Assembly (NCBI GenBank): GCA_043744215.1
Contig: JAYTVC010000012.1
Location: forward strand, 33,805 to 97,804
Reading direction: 5' to 3'
Length of the DNA: 64,000 nt
Source of the DNA: JBEEJL01 sp043744215
GTDB taxonomy: Bacteria; Pseudomonadota; Gammaproteobacteria; Burkholderiales; JBEEJL01
In this document: piece after piece, positions 8,086-16,279 of the stretch
How the letters are laid out: every line of letters starts with the position of its first letter
How positions within the stretch are numbered: the stretch's first letter is position 1
Notes under the pieces: generated by a model
The model's database searches: none
What the model saw: the letters and a program-made list of their open reading frames with translations, nothing else
What the model was told of the DNA's origin: nothing
Translations under genes and position numbers: made by a program

Positions 8086-8115
8086 TCTAATTGATTATAT
8101 TGAATTTTATTTTTT
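8086..8115 (+). repeat. Dispersed AT-rich element, copy 3
   Basis: TCTAATTGATTATATTGAAT followed by TTTATTTTTT. The IHF core has one mismatch (ATA in place of TTR). Confidence 0.55.
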
Positions 8116-8190
8116 GCTATTTGTGCGGCATACTCCAAAAATACAGTATTTACCCTATGCTGATTTACGGGGTTCACAGTACAGCTATTC

Positions 8191-8282
8191 TTGCCTAAGC
8201 GACTAGACTGACCTTGAAGCTTTAAAGAGTCAGCAGCTTGCCACCCACTAGTCTTTCCACAAGCCATTAACGGCTTAGGCGA
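8191..8282 (+). promoter_or_regulatory. Candidate structured RNA leader of the NarL-type regulator
   Basis: Nested pairing is visible: GCCTAAGC (8193-8200) with GCTTAGGC (8273-8280), GACTAG (8201-8206) with CTAGTC (8248-8253), and CTGAC (8208-8212) with GTCAG (8229-8233). The 3' strand of the outer stem can instead pair locally as AAGCC (8261-8265) with GGCTT (8272-8276), so two folds exclude each other. This lies about 60 bases before the regulator start. I do not recognise a known riboswitch class. Confidence 0.4.
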
Positions 8283-8339
8283 CGGCTCACCTTTCCAGTG
8301 TGCCCGAACTTTTATTTGCGCAGCAGCCAGGAGTCAGAA

Positions 8340-8990
8340 ATGAAACAACGCATCGTCATCGCCGAAGACCACACCATATTGCGCGAAGGTTTGCGCGCGC
8401 TGGTATCGGCAGATCCGGACATTGAAGTAGTGGCAGAAGCATCAAACGGCCGCGACGCCATCCGCCTGGCGGCCACGCTTACACCCGATCTGATGATGAT
8501 GGATATTTCCATGCCTGGCACCAACGGCATCGAGGCGATGGTTGAAATCAAAAAACGCAATCCTGAAGTGCGCATTCTTGCCTTAACGGTGCACAAGACG
8601 GAAGAATATATCCGCGAGACCCTCGCCGCCGGTGCCGACGGTTATGTGCTCAAAGACGCGACTTATGCCGAATTGATGATGGCGGTGAAAAGCGTGCTGG
8701 CAGGGAAAAAATACCTGAGCCCGGCCATTTCGGAAAAAATCGTCAACGGTTTTCTCGACCCGACAAAGGGCGGCAAGGGCAGCACATCATGGGATTCGTT
8801 AACGCACCGCGAACGCGAAGTGTTAAAGCTGATTGCCGAAGGCCAAACCAATAAGCTCATAGCGGGATATTTATGCCTGTCGGTCAAAACGGTGGAAAAA
8901 CACCGTTCAAATTTAATGCGCAAACTTGATTTGCATAATGTCTCGGCACTCACTTCCTTTGCCATCGAAAAAGGCTTGGTGCAGCATTGA
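8340..8990 (+). CDS. NarL/FixJ-type response regulator
   Basis: 216 residues from the ATG at 8340, which has AGGAG seven bases upstream; an in-frame ATG 14 codons earlier lacks a ribosome site. The receiver domain has the acidic pocket (IAEDH), the phosphoacceptor Asp55 in LMMMDISMPG and the conserved Lys in YVLKDA. The C-terminal LuxR-type helix-turn-helix (about 148-212) reads LTHREREVLKLIAEGQ, LSVKTVEKHRSNLMRKL. It should activate or repress promoters after phosphorylation. The convergent gene encodes a HisKA_3-type kinase, the natural partner class for NarL regulators. The two genes share a bidirectional terminator. Confidence 0.9.
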   Translation: MKQRIVIAEDHTILREGLRALVSADPDIEVVAEASNGRDAIRLAATLTPDLMMMDISMPGTNGIEAMVEIKKRNPEVRILALTVHKTEEYIRETLAAGADGYVLKDATYAELMMAVKSVLAGKKYLSPAISEKIVNGFLDPTKGGKGSTSWDSLTHREREVLKLIAEGQTNKLIAGYLCLSVKTVEKHRSNLMRKLDLHNVSALTSFAIEKGLVQH

Positions 8991-9008
8991 TCAGCGTTGT
9001 TATAAACT

Positions 9009-9040
9009 AAAAAAAACGGGCGCTGTGCGCCCGTTTTTTA
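9009..9040. terminator. Bidirectional terminator between regulator and kinase genes
   Basis: The stem ACGGGCGC/GCGCCCGT with a three-base loop has A8 on one side and T6 on the other. It serves both convergent genes. Confidence 0.9.
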
Positions 9041-9074
9041 TTGATGCTGTTTTTTATTGATACCGTTTTTTGCA

Positions 9075-10424
9075 TTACACCGGCCGCTTGGCCAGGCTTT
9101 TACGTGCACTCGGATCAGGCCCGCAATAGGCCCAGGCCGCGCGGATGCGCGTACCGCCACCTTTGATTGATTGAATCACAAACGATCCGCCCGACATCTC
9201 GGCACGTTCTCTCATGATCGCCAAACCAAAACCGCTATGTGAACCCGGTTTGGTGCGTACTTCTTCCGGCTTGAAACCCTTGCCATTGTCATGAATGGTA
9301 AGTTCCATCACGTCATTCTGTTTGGTCAGCGCCACCAGCACGCTGCTTGCGCTGGCATGCTTGGCGATATTATTCATCGCCTCTTGCATGACGCGGAAGA
9401 TGACCGTCTTCAGTTCATTCGGCACATCTTCTTCATCGACGGTAATATTTTTTTCTACGCCAAGGTGCTGATAGGTGCTGCTGTATTCGCGCATAAACCA
9501 GGCGATGGTCGGCAGGATGCCCAAATCGTCGAGCGTAGTGGGGCGCAAATTCATGGAGATGTTGCGCACTTCTTCAATCGCCCCTTGAATATGCTTGACT
9601 ACCATGTTGAGCGGCTGCACTTCGCGAACGCCTTTTTCACCCAGCATGCGCACGGCATTTTCTACATTGAATTTCACCGCACTCAAAGTCTGGCCGATGC
9701 CGTCATGCAATTCCGAGGCGATGCGTTTGCGTTCTTTTTCTTCCGTCGCCAACAATTCGGCCGAGAGTACGCGCAGCTTTTTTTCCGATTCGCGCAACAC
9801 GTTTTCGGCACGCTTGCGCTCTTCCATTTCCCATTTGAGCATGGTGTTGGTGCGCACCAGTTCCGATGTACGCAGTTCGACGCGTTGCTCCAGTTCTTCG
9901 TTGAATTTTTTCAATACTTCTTCGGTGTGTTTGATATCCGTGATGTCATGCACCACCGCAATAGTCAGCGCACCGACTGCCGTCTTTCGTACATCGGCCG
10001 GGAGGTTGTTACGCAACTGGATTTGCAAATGCCGCTTGAGTACGCTGTCTTCCGACTCACATTCGGTAAATTGCTTGAAGGTCAATTCGCGGGATGCGCG
10101 GTCAAGAAAGCCCTGGAGATAACAGTCGGCACCATTGCAGGATGGATGCAAAAGCTCATGCAGACTGCGGCCCTTGATATCGGCCACGCGGCCCACACCC
10201 CAGCGCTCAACCGTGCGGTTGGCACGCATTACGCGGCCTTTTTCATCCAGCAGGAATACGAGTTGAGGCAATGCATCGGCGGTGGATTCCCATTCTTTCT
10301 TTGCTTGCGCGATACGCTGTTCAAGCTCGGTGCGGGATGAGCTGACGTCGTCGCCTGAGCGGCGGTTTTTCGGCGGCACGGTAGCGCCGACCTGCTTGAG
10401 CGAAACTTCGTTGGTTTTTACCAT
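9075..10424 (-). CDS. PAS-domain histidine kinase, HisKA_3 (NarX/DegS) type
   Basis: 449 residues, no membrane helix, so a soluble sensor. An N-terminal coiled segment leads to a PAS domain (about 44-162) with LPQLVFLLDEKGRVMRAN and a pair of Cys at 96 and 101 (HPSCNGADC). A long coiled coil (165-225) joins it to the dimerisation domain with phospho-His240 in IASELHDGIGQTLSAV. The ATPase domain has the N-box (QEAMNNIAKHA) and a G-box (DNGKGF). The Cys pair inside the PAS could sense redox state or bind a cofactor; this is inference. The likely partner is the convergent NarL-type regulator or the receiver-only protein encoded behind it. Confidence 0.88.
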   Translation of the reverse strand: MVKTNEVSLKQVGATVPPKNRRSGDDVSSSRTELEQRIAQAKKEWESTADALPQLVFLLDEKGRVMRANRTVERWGVGRVADIKGRSLHELLHPSCNGADCYLQGFLDRASRELTFKQFTECESEDSVLKRHLQIQLRNNLPADVRKTAVGALTIAVVHDITDIKHTEEVLKKFNEELEQRVELRTSELVRTNTMLKWEMEERKRAENVLRESEKKLRVLSAELLATEEKERKRIASELHDGIGQTLSAVKFNVENAVRMLGEKGVREVQPLNMVVKHIQGAIEEVRNISMNLRPTTLDDLGILPTIAWFMREYSSTYQHLGVEKNITVDEEDVPNELKTVIFRVMQEAMNNIAKHASASSVLVALTKQNDVMELTIHDNGKGFKPEEVRTKPGSHSGFGLAIMRERAEMSGGSFVIQSIKGGGTRIRAAWAYCGPDPSARKSLAKRPV

Positions 10425-10600
10425 GTTTGCAAACCTCTTTAATAGCGCGGCGCACGAACTGTCATGTCAATAGCCATTTACCGCAGGACGCACTTTAGTA
10501 TAAAGCACCTCGTCAAAATCGTTTTGCGGTGTCGGGCTGGCGCCCACCGATGGCGGCATCGAATAAAACAGGTTACTCCCACGATGCATGCAATGCTGTG

Positions 10601-10650
10601 ACGAAAATCACTTGATTTCACGTTGTCGATTTCACTTGTCGATTTTCGTG
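10601..10650. promoter_or_regulatory. Phased direct repeats inside an inverted repeat
   Basis: TTGTCGATTTCAC (10623-10635) is followed directly by TTGTCGATTTTC (10636-10647), with a shorter relative TTGATTTCAC before them. The block is bracketed by ACGAAAATC (10601-10609) and GATTTTCGT (10641-10649). It looks like an operator upstream of the kinase gene. Confidence 0.4.
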
Positions 10651-10684
10651 ATCGAGGCAAATTTAACGCCCTAAACCACGGGCG

Positions 10685-10708
10685 TAAAAAAGCCCTCGAA
10701 TGAGGGCG
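10685..10708 (-). terminator. Terminator of the receiver-only gene
   Basis: On the minus strand the stem GCCCTC/GAGGGC with a four-base loop is followed by six T. It lies about 40 bases past the stop codon. Confidence 0.75.
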
Positions 10709-10738
10709 TAAAATATTCAATATAATCAATTAGTTATG
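10708..10738 (-). repeat. Dispersed AT-rich element, copy 4
   Basis: On the minus strand it reads ATAACTAATTGATTATATTG followed by AATATTTTAC. Exact IHF consensus. It abuts the terminator, as copy 2 does. Confidence 0.7.
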
Positions 10739-10744
10739 CGTTGT

Positions 10745-11146
10745 CTAATTCGGCATGCTGAGAACGGTGCCGTAATCGGCATGGCTGCGTACCGATTCCA
10801 CCACCGATAAAATTTGCGCCTCGGTCGTCGCGCCCTTGGCCACAAAATAGCTGGCGCCAGAGGAAAATGCGGCATGGCGATATTCGGGCAGATCTGAGCC
10901 AGTCATCACGACAATGGTGGTTGCTGCGTGTTGGCGCTTGATGATTTTGGTCAAGTCCAACCCATTGGCATTGGGCAGTTTTACATCCATAAATACCAGG
11001 TCGGGAAGCAGCATATCCATCTGCTTCAAGGCTTCGTCGCCACTATCCACCTCCACCAACATCATGTCGGGAAAACGTTCGTGCAGCATATGGCTCAGTG
11101 ATTGGCGGAACGCAGGATTGTCTTCAACGATGAGTGTTTTGAACAT
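10745..11146 (-). CDS. Receiver-only (CheY-like) response regulator
   Basis: 133 residues from the ATG at 11146; the frame runs 37 codons further upstream, but the receiver fold begins exactly at MFKTLIVEDN. Asp9 and Glu8 form the acidic pocket, Asp54 in VFMDVKLPN is the phosphoacceptor, and a Lys follows in YFVAKGA. There is no output domain, so it acts through protein contacts, as a phosphate relay or sink, or as a partner of the nearby kinase. It is encoded on the same strand upstream of the PAS kinase gene, with a terminator between them, so the two are probably separately transcribed. Confidence 0.85.
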   Translation of the reverse strand: MFKTLIVEDNPAFRQSLSHMLHERFPDMMLVEVDSGDEALKQMDMLLPDLVFMDVKLPNANGLDLTKIIKRQHAATTIVVMTGSDLPEYRHAAFSSGASYFVAKGATTEAQILSVVESVRSHADYGTVLSMPN

Positions 11147-11384
11147 ACAATTCTCGGCTAGGGGGTCTGGCGTGACTTCGGCTGCGGCTGCGTAATGTCG
11201 CGGGCAAACCGATTTTTTCTTGATTGAAGTGTAAGGGGCGGTGGCTCCCATGAGCATGGGGTATAGGCTTTATATCAGGTGGGGCGCTACCCTAAAATCT
11301 CGTGCGGGGCGGGGCTCGGAAACGGCTTGTGCAGATGAGAATATCCCCCGGCGAGCGGGCAAGGCCGGCTAAAGCTTCGGACGG

Positions 11385-13814
11385 TTAAAGCTTCGCTATC
11401 AGCGATTTTGCCGTTTCAATGCCGGCAAACGTGTTGCCGCCGGTCAATGCGTTTTGCAAATGGATTTTTGCCCGTTGTTTATCGCCTGCTTCGTGATAGG
11501 CCATGCCAAGATGGAACTGGCCTATAGACGATACCTCAGACTGGCTCTCGAGCGCCCGTTGCAAATACGGCAAGCCGCGCCTTGGTTGCCCATTTTTTAC
11601 CCACGCCCAGCCGAGCGTGTCGAGATACGCCGGGTTGGAGGTGTTTTCAAACCGGCGCGCGATAGTCAGCGCGCGTTCGCGGCTGGATGCATCGCTGCGT
11701 TTTTCCAATAGCATCATGGCAAGATTATTGGCTGCCACATCCATAGCCGGATTTTGCTTGAAGATGGCATCGTATTGCGCCAGCGCACGGTCATGGGCCT
11801 GATTGGTTTCCAGGATCGCCCCGTGGGCAAACGCCAGTATCGGATCGCCAGGCATCTGGCGCAGGCCTGCTTCGAGCACCTCCTGCGCCTTGGAGTTGTC
11901 TTTGCTGTCGTGATGCAGTTGCGCCAAGGCAAGGTAAGGCGTTTGCCAAAATGGATTGATATTTAACGAGCGGCCATAGGCTTGCTTCGCCTCGGCATAT
12001 TTTTTTTGTTCACGATAAAACTCACCGAGCAGGTAATAGGCCTGGTTCAAGGTGGGGGAATCAATGCGCAGTTGCCCTTTGATTTTAGCCAGCGCCAGAT
12101 CGGCGCGGCCTTGGGCAAGATAGGCTTGTACGATGCCTTTGAGCGGCTCAATGGCTTTCGGTGAAGTGCGCAACGCCCGCTGGAATTCACCTACCGCCGC
12201 ACCGAATTTTCTTTCTCCGAGATAATAACTGCCCAGTCGAAAATAATTTTGCGCGGCCGGCGACAAGTAGTTGGTCATGCTGGTGAGGCCCGCCTCTGCT
12301 CCCGGCAAGCCTTGATTGGCGGCTTGTAACGTTGCGCGCATTTGCAATAAGCGCGCATCAAGCGGGGATAGTTTTAGCGCCGCGCCCACTTCAGCCAGCG
12401 CTGCGTTGAAATCCCTGGTCTGCGCCAAAAACTCGGCCAGCATTAAGCGCCCTTGCGGGTTAGCGGGATTGCGTTTGACCGCGCTGGCTAAAATTTCCCG
12501 CGCCAGCATGGGCTCGTTATTGGCAACGTGGGCGCGCGCGAGCATACCGGTGTATTCGATGGAGTCTGGATAGTCTTTCAACGCCCAACGGAAATCTGCA
12601 ATGGCAAGCTGCGCATCGCCGGCCTCGAGCGCCAAGCGGCCGTGCAGTACGCTGGCTTCAACATTTTTCGGATTGAGTTTCAGCACTTCGTCTACTAGCG
12701 TTTTAGCACTACTGGCCTTACCTGCGGCCGTTAACGCCTGCGCCAGTTGCGTGCGCGCCCGCTCATTGGCGACCGGATTGCCATTTTGCGCAATGATGTC
12801 GCGATAAGCCTGCTCTGCCTTGTCGATTTGTCCGGTGAGGCCGTAAAAATCTGCCAGGCCAAAACGCAAATCAAGTTCGGAAGGATTGGTCTGAATCAAT
12901 CCCTGCCAGAGCATCTCCGCTTTTTCTGGCGAGCGATAGCGCAGCAAAAATTCCGCCAGCAGTTGCGCCCGGCCTAGGTCGGAAGGCTGCTGGGCGACCG
13001 AGGCGCGCAAGGTCTTCTCGGCATTGTCCTTTTCGCCTGCCAACACGTACAACGTCGCGAGGCGAAGATGGTGAAGATTATTTTCGGGTTCGAGGCCAGC
13101 CATCTCGCGCAATTGCCCGGCCGCTTTGCCCTGTTGTTTGGTCTGCAAATATAAGTTGGCCAGCGCCACCCGCAACGAAATGTTTTTGCTTTGCCGCGCG
13201 ATGCTTTGCGTCAACACGTTTTCTGCACGGGCCGTCTCACCACGCCTGAAATGTAACTGCGCCAATTCAACTGCCGTATCGGTGAAATCCGGGCGGGCTT
13301 TCAAGGCCAATTCCAAGTCTTTAATGGCAGAATCCAAGTTGCCTTGTTTCGCTTTCACGCTGGCCATTAACGCTTTTGCCTCGACGCTGCCGGGGTCGGC
13401 CGCCAGTGCCGCTTTTGCCTTGTCAACGGCGGCCGTGTCTTTTCCTGCCAGCAGTTGCACGCGGCCCAGCCGGGTTTTTGCCTCTACGTAATTGGGTTGG
13501 ATTTCCAGCACCTGCGTGTAGTTCGCTGCCGCCTCTTGGTATAACTGCTGGCTTTCGTGAATGATACCGAGCTGATAATACGCTTCGTAATTAGCTTGAT
13601 TGATTGCCAGCACGTTCTTTAGCTCAAGCTTGGCCAGGTCGTATCGGTTGGCTTGCATCAATGATTTGGCTTGGTCGAGATAATATTTTTCGTGCTCGAC
13701 CCGATTGCCGCAGCCGGCAAAAAAAACCAACACCAGCGCCTGGAAAAATACCGTTGCCTGTTTTGGCCAGAAGCAAAATTTTGGCACTTCTGAAAACTGT
13801 ATGGCGCGCGTCAT
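11385..13814 (-). CDS. TPR-repeat lipoprotein of the PrsT type (exopolysaccharide system)
   Basis: 809 residues from the ATG at 13814, which follows the stop of the WecA-like gene by one base; a longer frame would overlap that gene. A lipobox (FFAGC, Cys35) is followed by CGNRVEHEKYYLDQA and then by at least fifteen tetratricopeptide-like helical pairs up to the end. This architecture matches the large TPR lipoproteins found in exosortase/PEP-CTERM loci. In alginate and cellulose systems, TPR proteins bridge inner-membrane synthases and outer-membrane exporters; a similar scaffold role is likely here. It is the last gene of the long minus-strand polysaccharide operon. Confidence 0.8.
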   Translation of the reverse strand: MTRAIQFSEVPKFCFWPKQATVFFQALVLVFFAGCGNRVEHEKYYLDQAKSLMQANRYDLAKLELKNVLAINQANYEAYYQLGIIHESQQLYQEAAANYTQVLEIQPNYVEAKTRLGRVQLLAGKDTAAVDKAKAALAADPGSVEAKALMASVKAKQGNLDSAIKDLELALKARPDFTDTAVELAQLHFRRGETARAENVLTQSIARQSKNISLRVALANLYLQTKQQGKAAGQLREMAGLEPENNLHHLRLATLYVLAGEKDNAEKTLRASVAQQPSDLGRAQLLAEFLLRYRSPEKAEMLWQGLIQTNPSELDLRFGLADFYGLTGQIDKAEQAYRDIIAQNGNPVANERARTQLAQALTAAGKASSAKTLVDEVLKLNPKNVEASVLHGRLALEAGDAQLAIADFRWALKDYPDSIEYTGMLARAHVANNEPMLAREILASAVKRNPANPQGRLMLAEFLAQTRDFNAALAEVGAALKLSPLDARLLQMRATLQAANQGLPGAEAGLTSMTNYLSPAAQNYFRLGSYYLGERKFGAAVGEFQRALRTSPKAIEPLKGIVQAYLAQGRADLALAKIKGQLRIDSPTLNQAYYLLGEFYREQKKYAEAKQAYGRSLNINPFWQTPYLALAQLHHDSKDNSKAQEVLEAGLRQMPGDPILAFAHGAILETNQAHDRALAQYDAIFKQNPAMDVAANNLAMMLLEKRSDASSRERALTIARRFENTSNPAYLDTLGWAWVKNGQPRRGLPYLQRALESQSEVSSIGQFHLGMAYHEAGDKQRAKIHLQNALTGGNTFAGIETAKSLIAKL

Positions 13815-13815
13815 A

Positions 13816-15450
13816 TCAAGCCAACAATGTGCGTACCGCAAGAACCGCAAGTAGCAGTGAAAGGCCGGCGCGCAATAGCATCCACCCTCGCGTCATGCGG
13901 CTGAGCAAGAGTTCTACTGCGTAAAATAAGACGATTACTTTGAGCAAAATGACTGCGTAGCCGCTCTTTTGCGATAGCAGCCCCGACAGGGCCGGCAATG
14001 CGATGGCCATGAAGATCACCAGAAAATCCAATGTAGTTATTTCAAAACGGTTTTTTTGCGCGTAGTGAATCCCCATAAAAATCATCGCGGCGAGAAAAAT
14101 AAAAACCCCGTTGTCGATGGTAAAGTTGGGCCCGGCGATGTGCACCACCGGCTGTATCAGGTATTGCGCCAGCACGCAGATCACATACAAGCCCGCACGC
14201 TCTGCCATGACAAACGGCTGGTTGCGGCGGGTGAATAAAAAAGTCAGCTCAATGGCTAACAGCACCAGGCACAGCACCATGATGTCGGTCGATACGCGCG
14301 GTGTGCGGATCAACGAGAACGTCACGTAGGACGCGACGATAGCGAACACTATACGAAACGCCCATTGACCGAGGCCGCCGCTGGCACGCAGCCACTCTAC
14401 GCGATGCACGAGGAAAGTGCCGCCTTCACCATGGGAGCGCCCTTTGAAACGCCAGCCGCTATGCCAGGCCCATCGAAAAAACCCTAACACCGCCGCGCAT
14501 ATGCCCAGATAGACGCCGAGCACCAGCCAATCCGAACGGTAGCGCAACGCAAAACCGAGCAACACCAGGGTAGATTGTGTGACATAGATCATCAGCACAG
14601 ATTCATATTGGTCAAACCCGAGCGCCAGCATACGATGATGAATGTGGTTTTTATCCGGCGAAAACGGCGAGCGTTTCTGGTAGAGGCGCAGGCCCATGAC
14701 CATCAGTGTATCGAGCACGGGCAAACCAAACAGCAGCAGCGGCGTAACGGAACTGAGCCGGGTATTCACGCTCTGCGTGAGCACAATCGCCAACACGCCG
14801 ACGCAAAACCCCAGGTATTGGCTGCCCGTATCGCCCATAAAAATACTGGCAGGATGGGTATTGAAGCGCAGAAAACCCATGATGCCGCCCATGACGGCAA
14901 GGCAAATCACGACTAACTGATTGCTGCCTGCACGATAGCCCAGCAACGCGATGGCGGCGAAAGACAACAACGCCACGCCGCCGGCCAAACCATCGAGACC
15001 GTCGGATAAATTGATCGCATTGGTAATGCCCAGCAGAACAAAAATGGTGAGGGGAGCCGACAGAAAAATCGGCAGCGCTCCTTGATTAAAGGGCGTGCGT
15101 TCAATCAGCACATCGCCGTAAAACACGACGATGCAAGCAGCGATAAATTGGCCCAGCAGTTTGAGCTTGTAATTCAGGTTGGTGCGGTCATCCCAGATCC
15201 CGAACACCGCAATGGTGGAAATGCCTGCGATGATTGCAGCCGTTTGTTGCGAGCGTTCTAACCACAACAAGGTGGCCAGCAGGGTGCCGATTATCATGGC
15301 GACGCCACCGATGCGGGGAATCGCGCCCGTATGCACTTTGCGCGCATCGGGAATATCGACAAAGCCCAAACGCGCCGCAAATTGCATCAGCGGCGGTATG
15401 AGCAACATGGTCACAAACAACGAGACCGTAAAACTGAAAAAACCTGACAC
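13816..15450 (-). CDS. WecA/MraY-family sugar-1-phosphate transferase with extra C-terminal membrane domain
   Basis: 544 residues. The first 330 form a polytopic WecA-like core: PRIGGVAMI near 45, Asp87-Asp88 (IWDDRT), NAINLSDGLDGLAGG at 144-158, FMGDTGS at 205-211 and NHIHH at 268-272. These are the catalytic Asp, Mg-binding and His motifs of polyprenyl-phosphate HexNAc-1-phosphate transferases. The enzyme would load the first sugar on undecaprenyl phosphate at the inner membrane. About 200 further residues add five or six hydrophobic helices that are not part of a normal WecA (about 350 residues). The WecG-like gene lies 52 bases upstream in the same operon and would add the second sugar. 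Confidence 0.85.
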   Translation of the reverse strand: MSGFFSFTVSLFVTMLLIPPLMQFAARLGFVDIPDARKVHTGAIPRIGGVAMIIGTLLATLLWLERSQQTAAIIAGISTIAVFGIWDDRTNLNYKLKLLGQFIAACIVVFYGDVLIERTPFNQGALPIFLSAPLTIFVLLGITNAINLSDGLDGLAGGVALLSFAAIALLGYRAGSNQLVVICLAVMGGIMGFLRFNTHPASIFMGDTGSQYLGFCVGVLAIVLTQSVNTRLSSVTPLLLFGLPVLDTLMVMGLRLYQKRSPFSPDKNHIHHRMLALGFDQYESVLMIYVTQSTLVLLGFALRYRSDWLVLGVYLGICAAVLGFFRWAWHSGWRFKGRSHGEGGTFLVHRVEWLRASGGLGQWAFRIVFAIVASYVTFSLIRTPRVSTDIMVLCLVLLAIELTFLFTRRNQPFVMAERAGLYVICVLAQYLIQPVVHIAGPNFTIDNGVFIFLAAMIFMGIHYAQKNRFEITTLDFLVIFMAIALPALSGLLSQKSGYAVILLKVIVLFYAVELLLSRMTRGWMLLRAGLSLLLAVLAVRTLLA

Positions 15451-15502
15451 AGTAGTTTCCCGTCAATGGAAGGCGGCCATCACGACCTGCCTGTCGGTAA
15501 AA

Positions 15503-16279
15503 TTACGACGTTGCGCCGGCGTTGCTGACGCCAAGAACGTGCCGCCATAGCACCAGCAAAACAAACTTGGGATTGGACACGAATGCGCGACGCCACATGC
15601 GTTTGGGCTCTTTGATGAAACGATAAAACCATTCGAGGCCGCAACGGATCATCCACTGCGGCGCACGCGCGTATGTACCCGCGTAAAAATCGAACACCGC
15701 GCCAATGGAACCGATAACCGGCACATCCAATTGTGCGGCATTTGCATTAGCCCATTTCTCTTGCTTGGGCGCTGTCATGCCGACCCACAATACGTCTGGG
15801 CGTGCATTGTTAACCTGTTGAATATATTGAATATTTTGTGCGTCTGGCCAAGTACCGAAAGGTGGCGAAACCGCGCCGCAGAGCACGATGGCAGGATAGT
15901 CGCGTGCCAGCCGCGCGGCGATCAGATCCAAAACTTTTTGCGATGAGCCGAAAAAGAAAACCCGTCCGCCGCCACGCTCAGCCAACATTTTCATGATGGC
16001 AAAAAAATAATCGCTTCCGGTGATGCGCGGGCCAATATCGATCCGCGCGAATTTCGCCATCATGGTAACACCTACGCCATCGGCAACCGTGAGATTGGCG
16101 CTGTTAAGCGCCTGCCTGAATAAATCATCGCCCTGCGCCACCACCAGTGAATGCGGATTGGCGCAGGCGAACACGATTTTTTCGGCGCGCCGCTCCACGG
16201 CTTCGCGCGCATCGTGCGTAACCCGCTCGAGATTTTTACGGTCTATGGGCACACCGAGCAATTTGCCAGCGTCTCTCAT
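15503..16279 (-). CDS. WecG/TagA/CpsF-family glycosyltransferase (GT26)
   Basis: 258 residues, soluble, membrane-associated family. Signature segments: ANPHSLVVA, VADGVGVTMM, RITGSDYFF, VGMTAPKQEKW, and the C-terminal GAVFDFYAGTYARAPQWM with GLEWFYRFIKEPKRMWRR. Relatives add ManNAc or ManNAcA to the lipid-linked GlcNAc made by WecA or TagO. Gene order here (WecG-like then WecA-like) supports that second step. The start overlaps the stop of the upstream GT4 gene by four bases (ATGA), so translation is coupled. Residues NIQYIQQVNN are encoded by a copy of the dispersed AT-rich element, replacing a stretch that is normally variable. Confidence 0.88.
   Translation of the reverse strand: MRDAGKLLGVPIDRKNLERVTHDAREAVERRAEKIVFACANPHSLVVAQGDDLFRQALNSANLTVADGVGVTMMAKFARIDIGPRITGSDYFFAIMKMLAERGGGRVFFFGSSQKVLDLIAARLARDYPAIVLCGAVSPPFGTWPDAQNIQYIQQVNNARPDVLWVGMTAPKQEKWANANAAQLDVPVIGSIGAVFDFYAGTYARAPQWMIRCGLEWFYRFIKEPKRMWRRAFVSNPKFVLLVLWRHVLGVSNAGATS
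15810..15838 (+). repeat. Dispersed AT-rich element, copy 5 (inside the WecG-like gene)
   Basis: TTAACCTGTTGAATATATTG followed by AATATTTTG. The IHF core has one mismatch. It is translated as part of the protein. Confidence 0.55.

Larger units (their letters stand above)
7899..8339. other. Divergent intergenic region between sigma factor and NarL-type regulator
   Basis: 441 bases with no credible gene. It should contain promoters for both directions. It also holds one copy of the dispersed AT-rich element and a set of nested inverted repeats described separately. Confidence 0.5.
10425..10744. other. Intergenic region upstream of the kinase gene
   Basis: 320 bases without a gene. It carries phased repeats and an inverted repeat upstream of the kinase, a terminator for the receiver gene and a copy of the dispersed AT-rich element. 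Confidence 0.5.

Noticed and set aside
9291..10340. Long plus-strand ORF (349 codons) opposite the PAS kinase gene
   Set aside because: It is antisense to clear kinase motifs, shows no domain and is rich in Phe and His as expected from a complementary strand of coding DNA.
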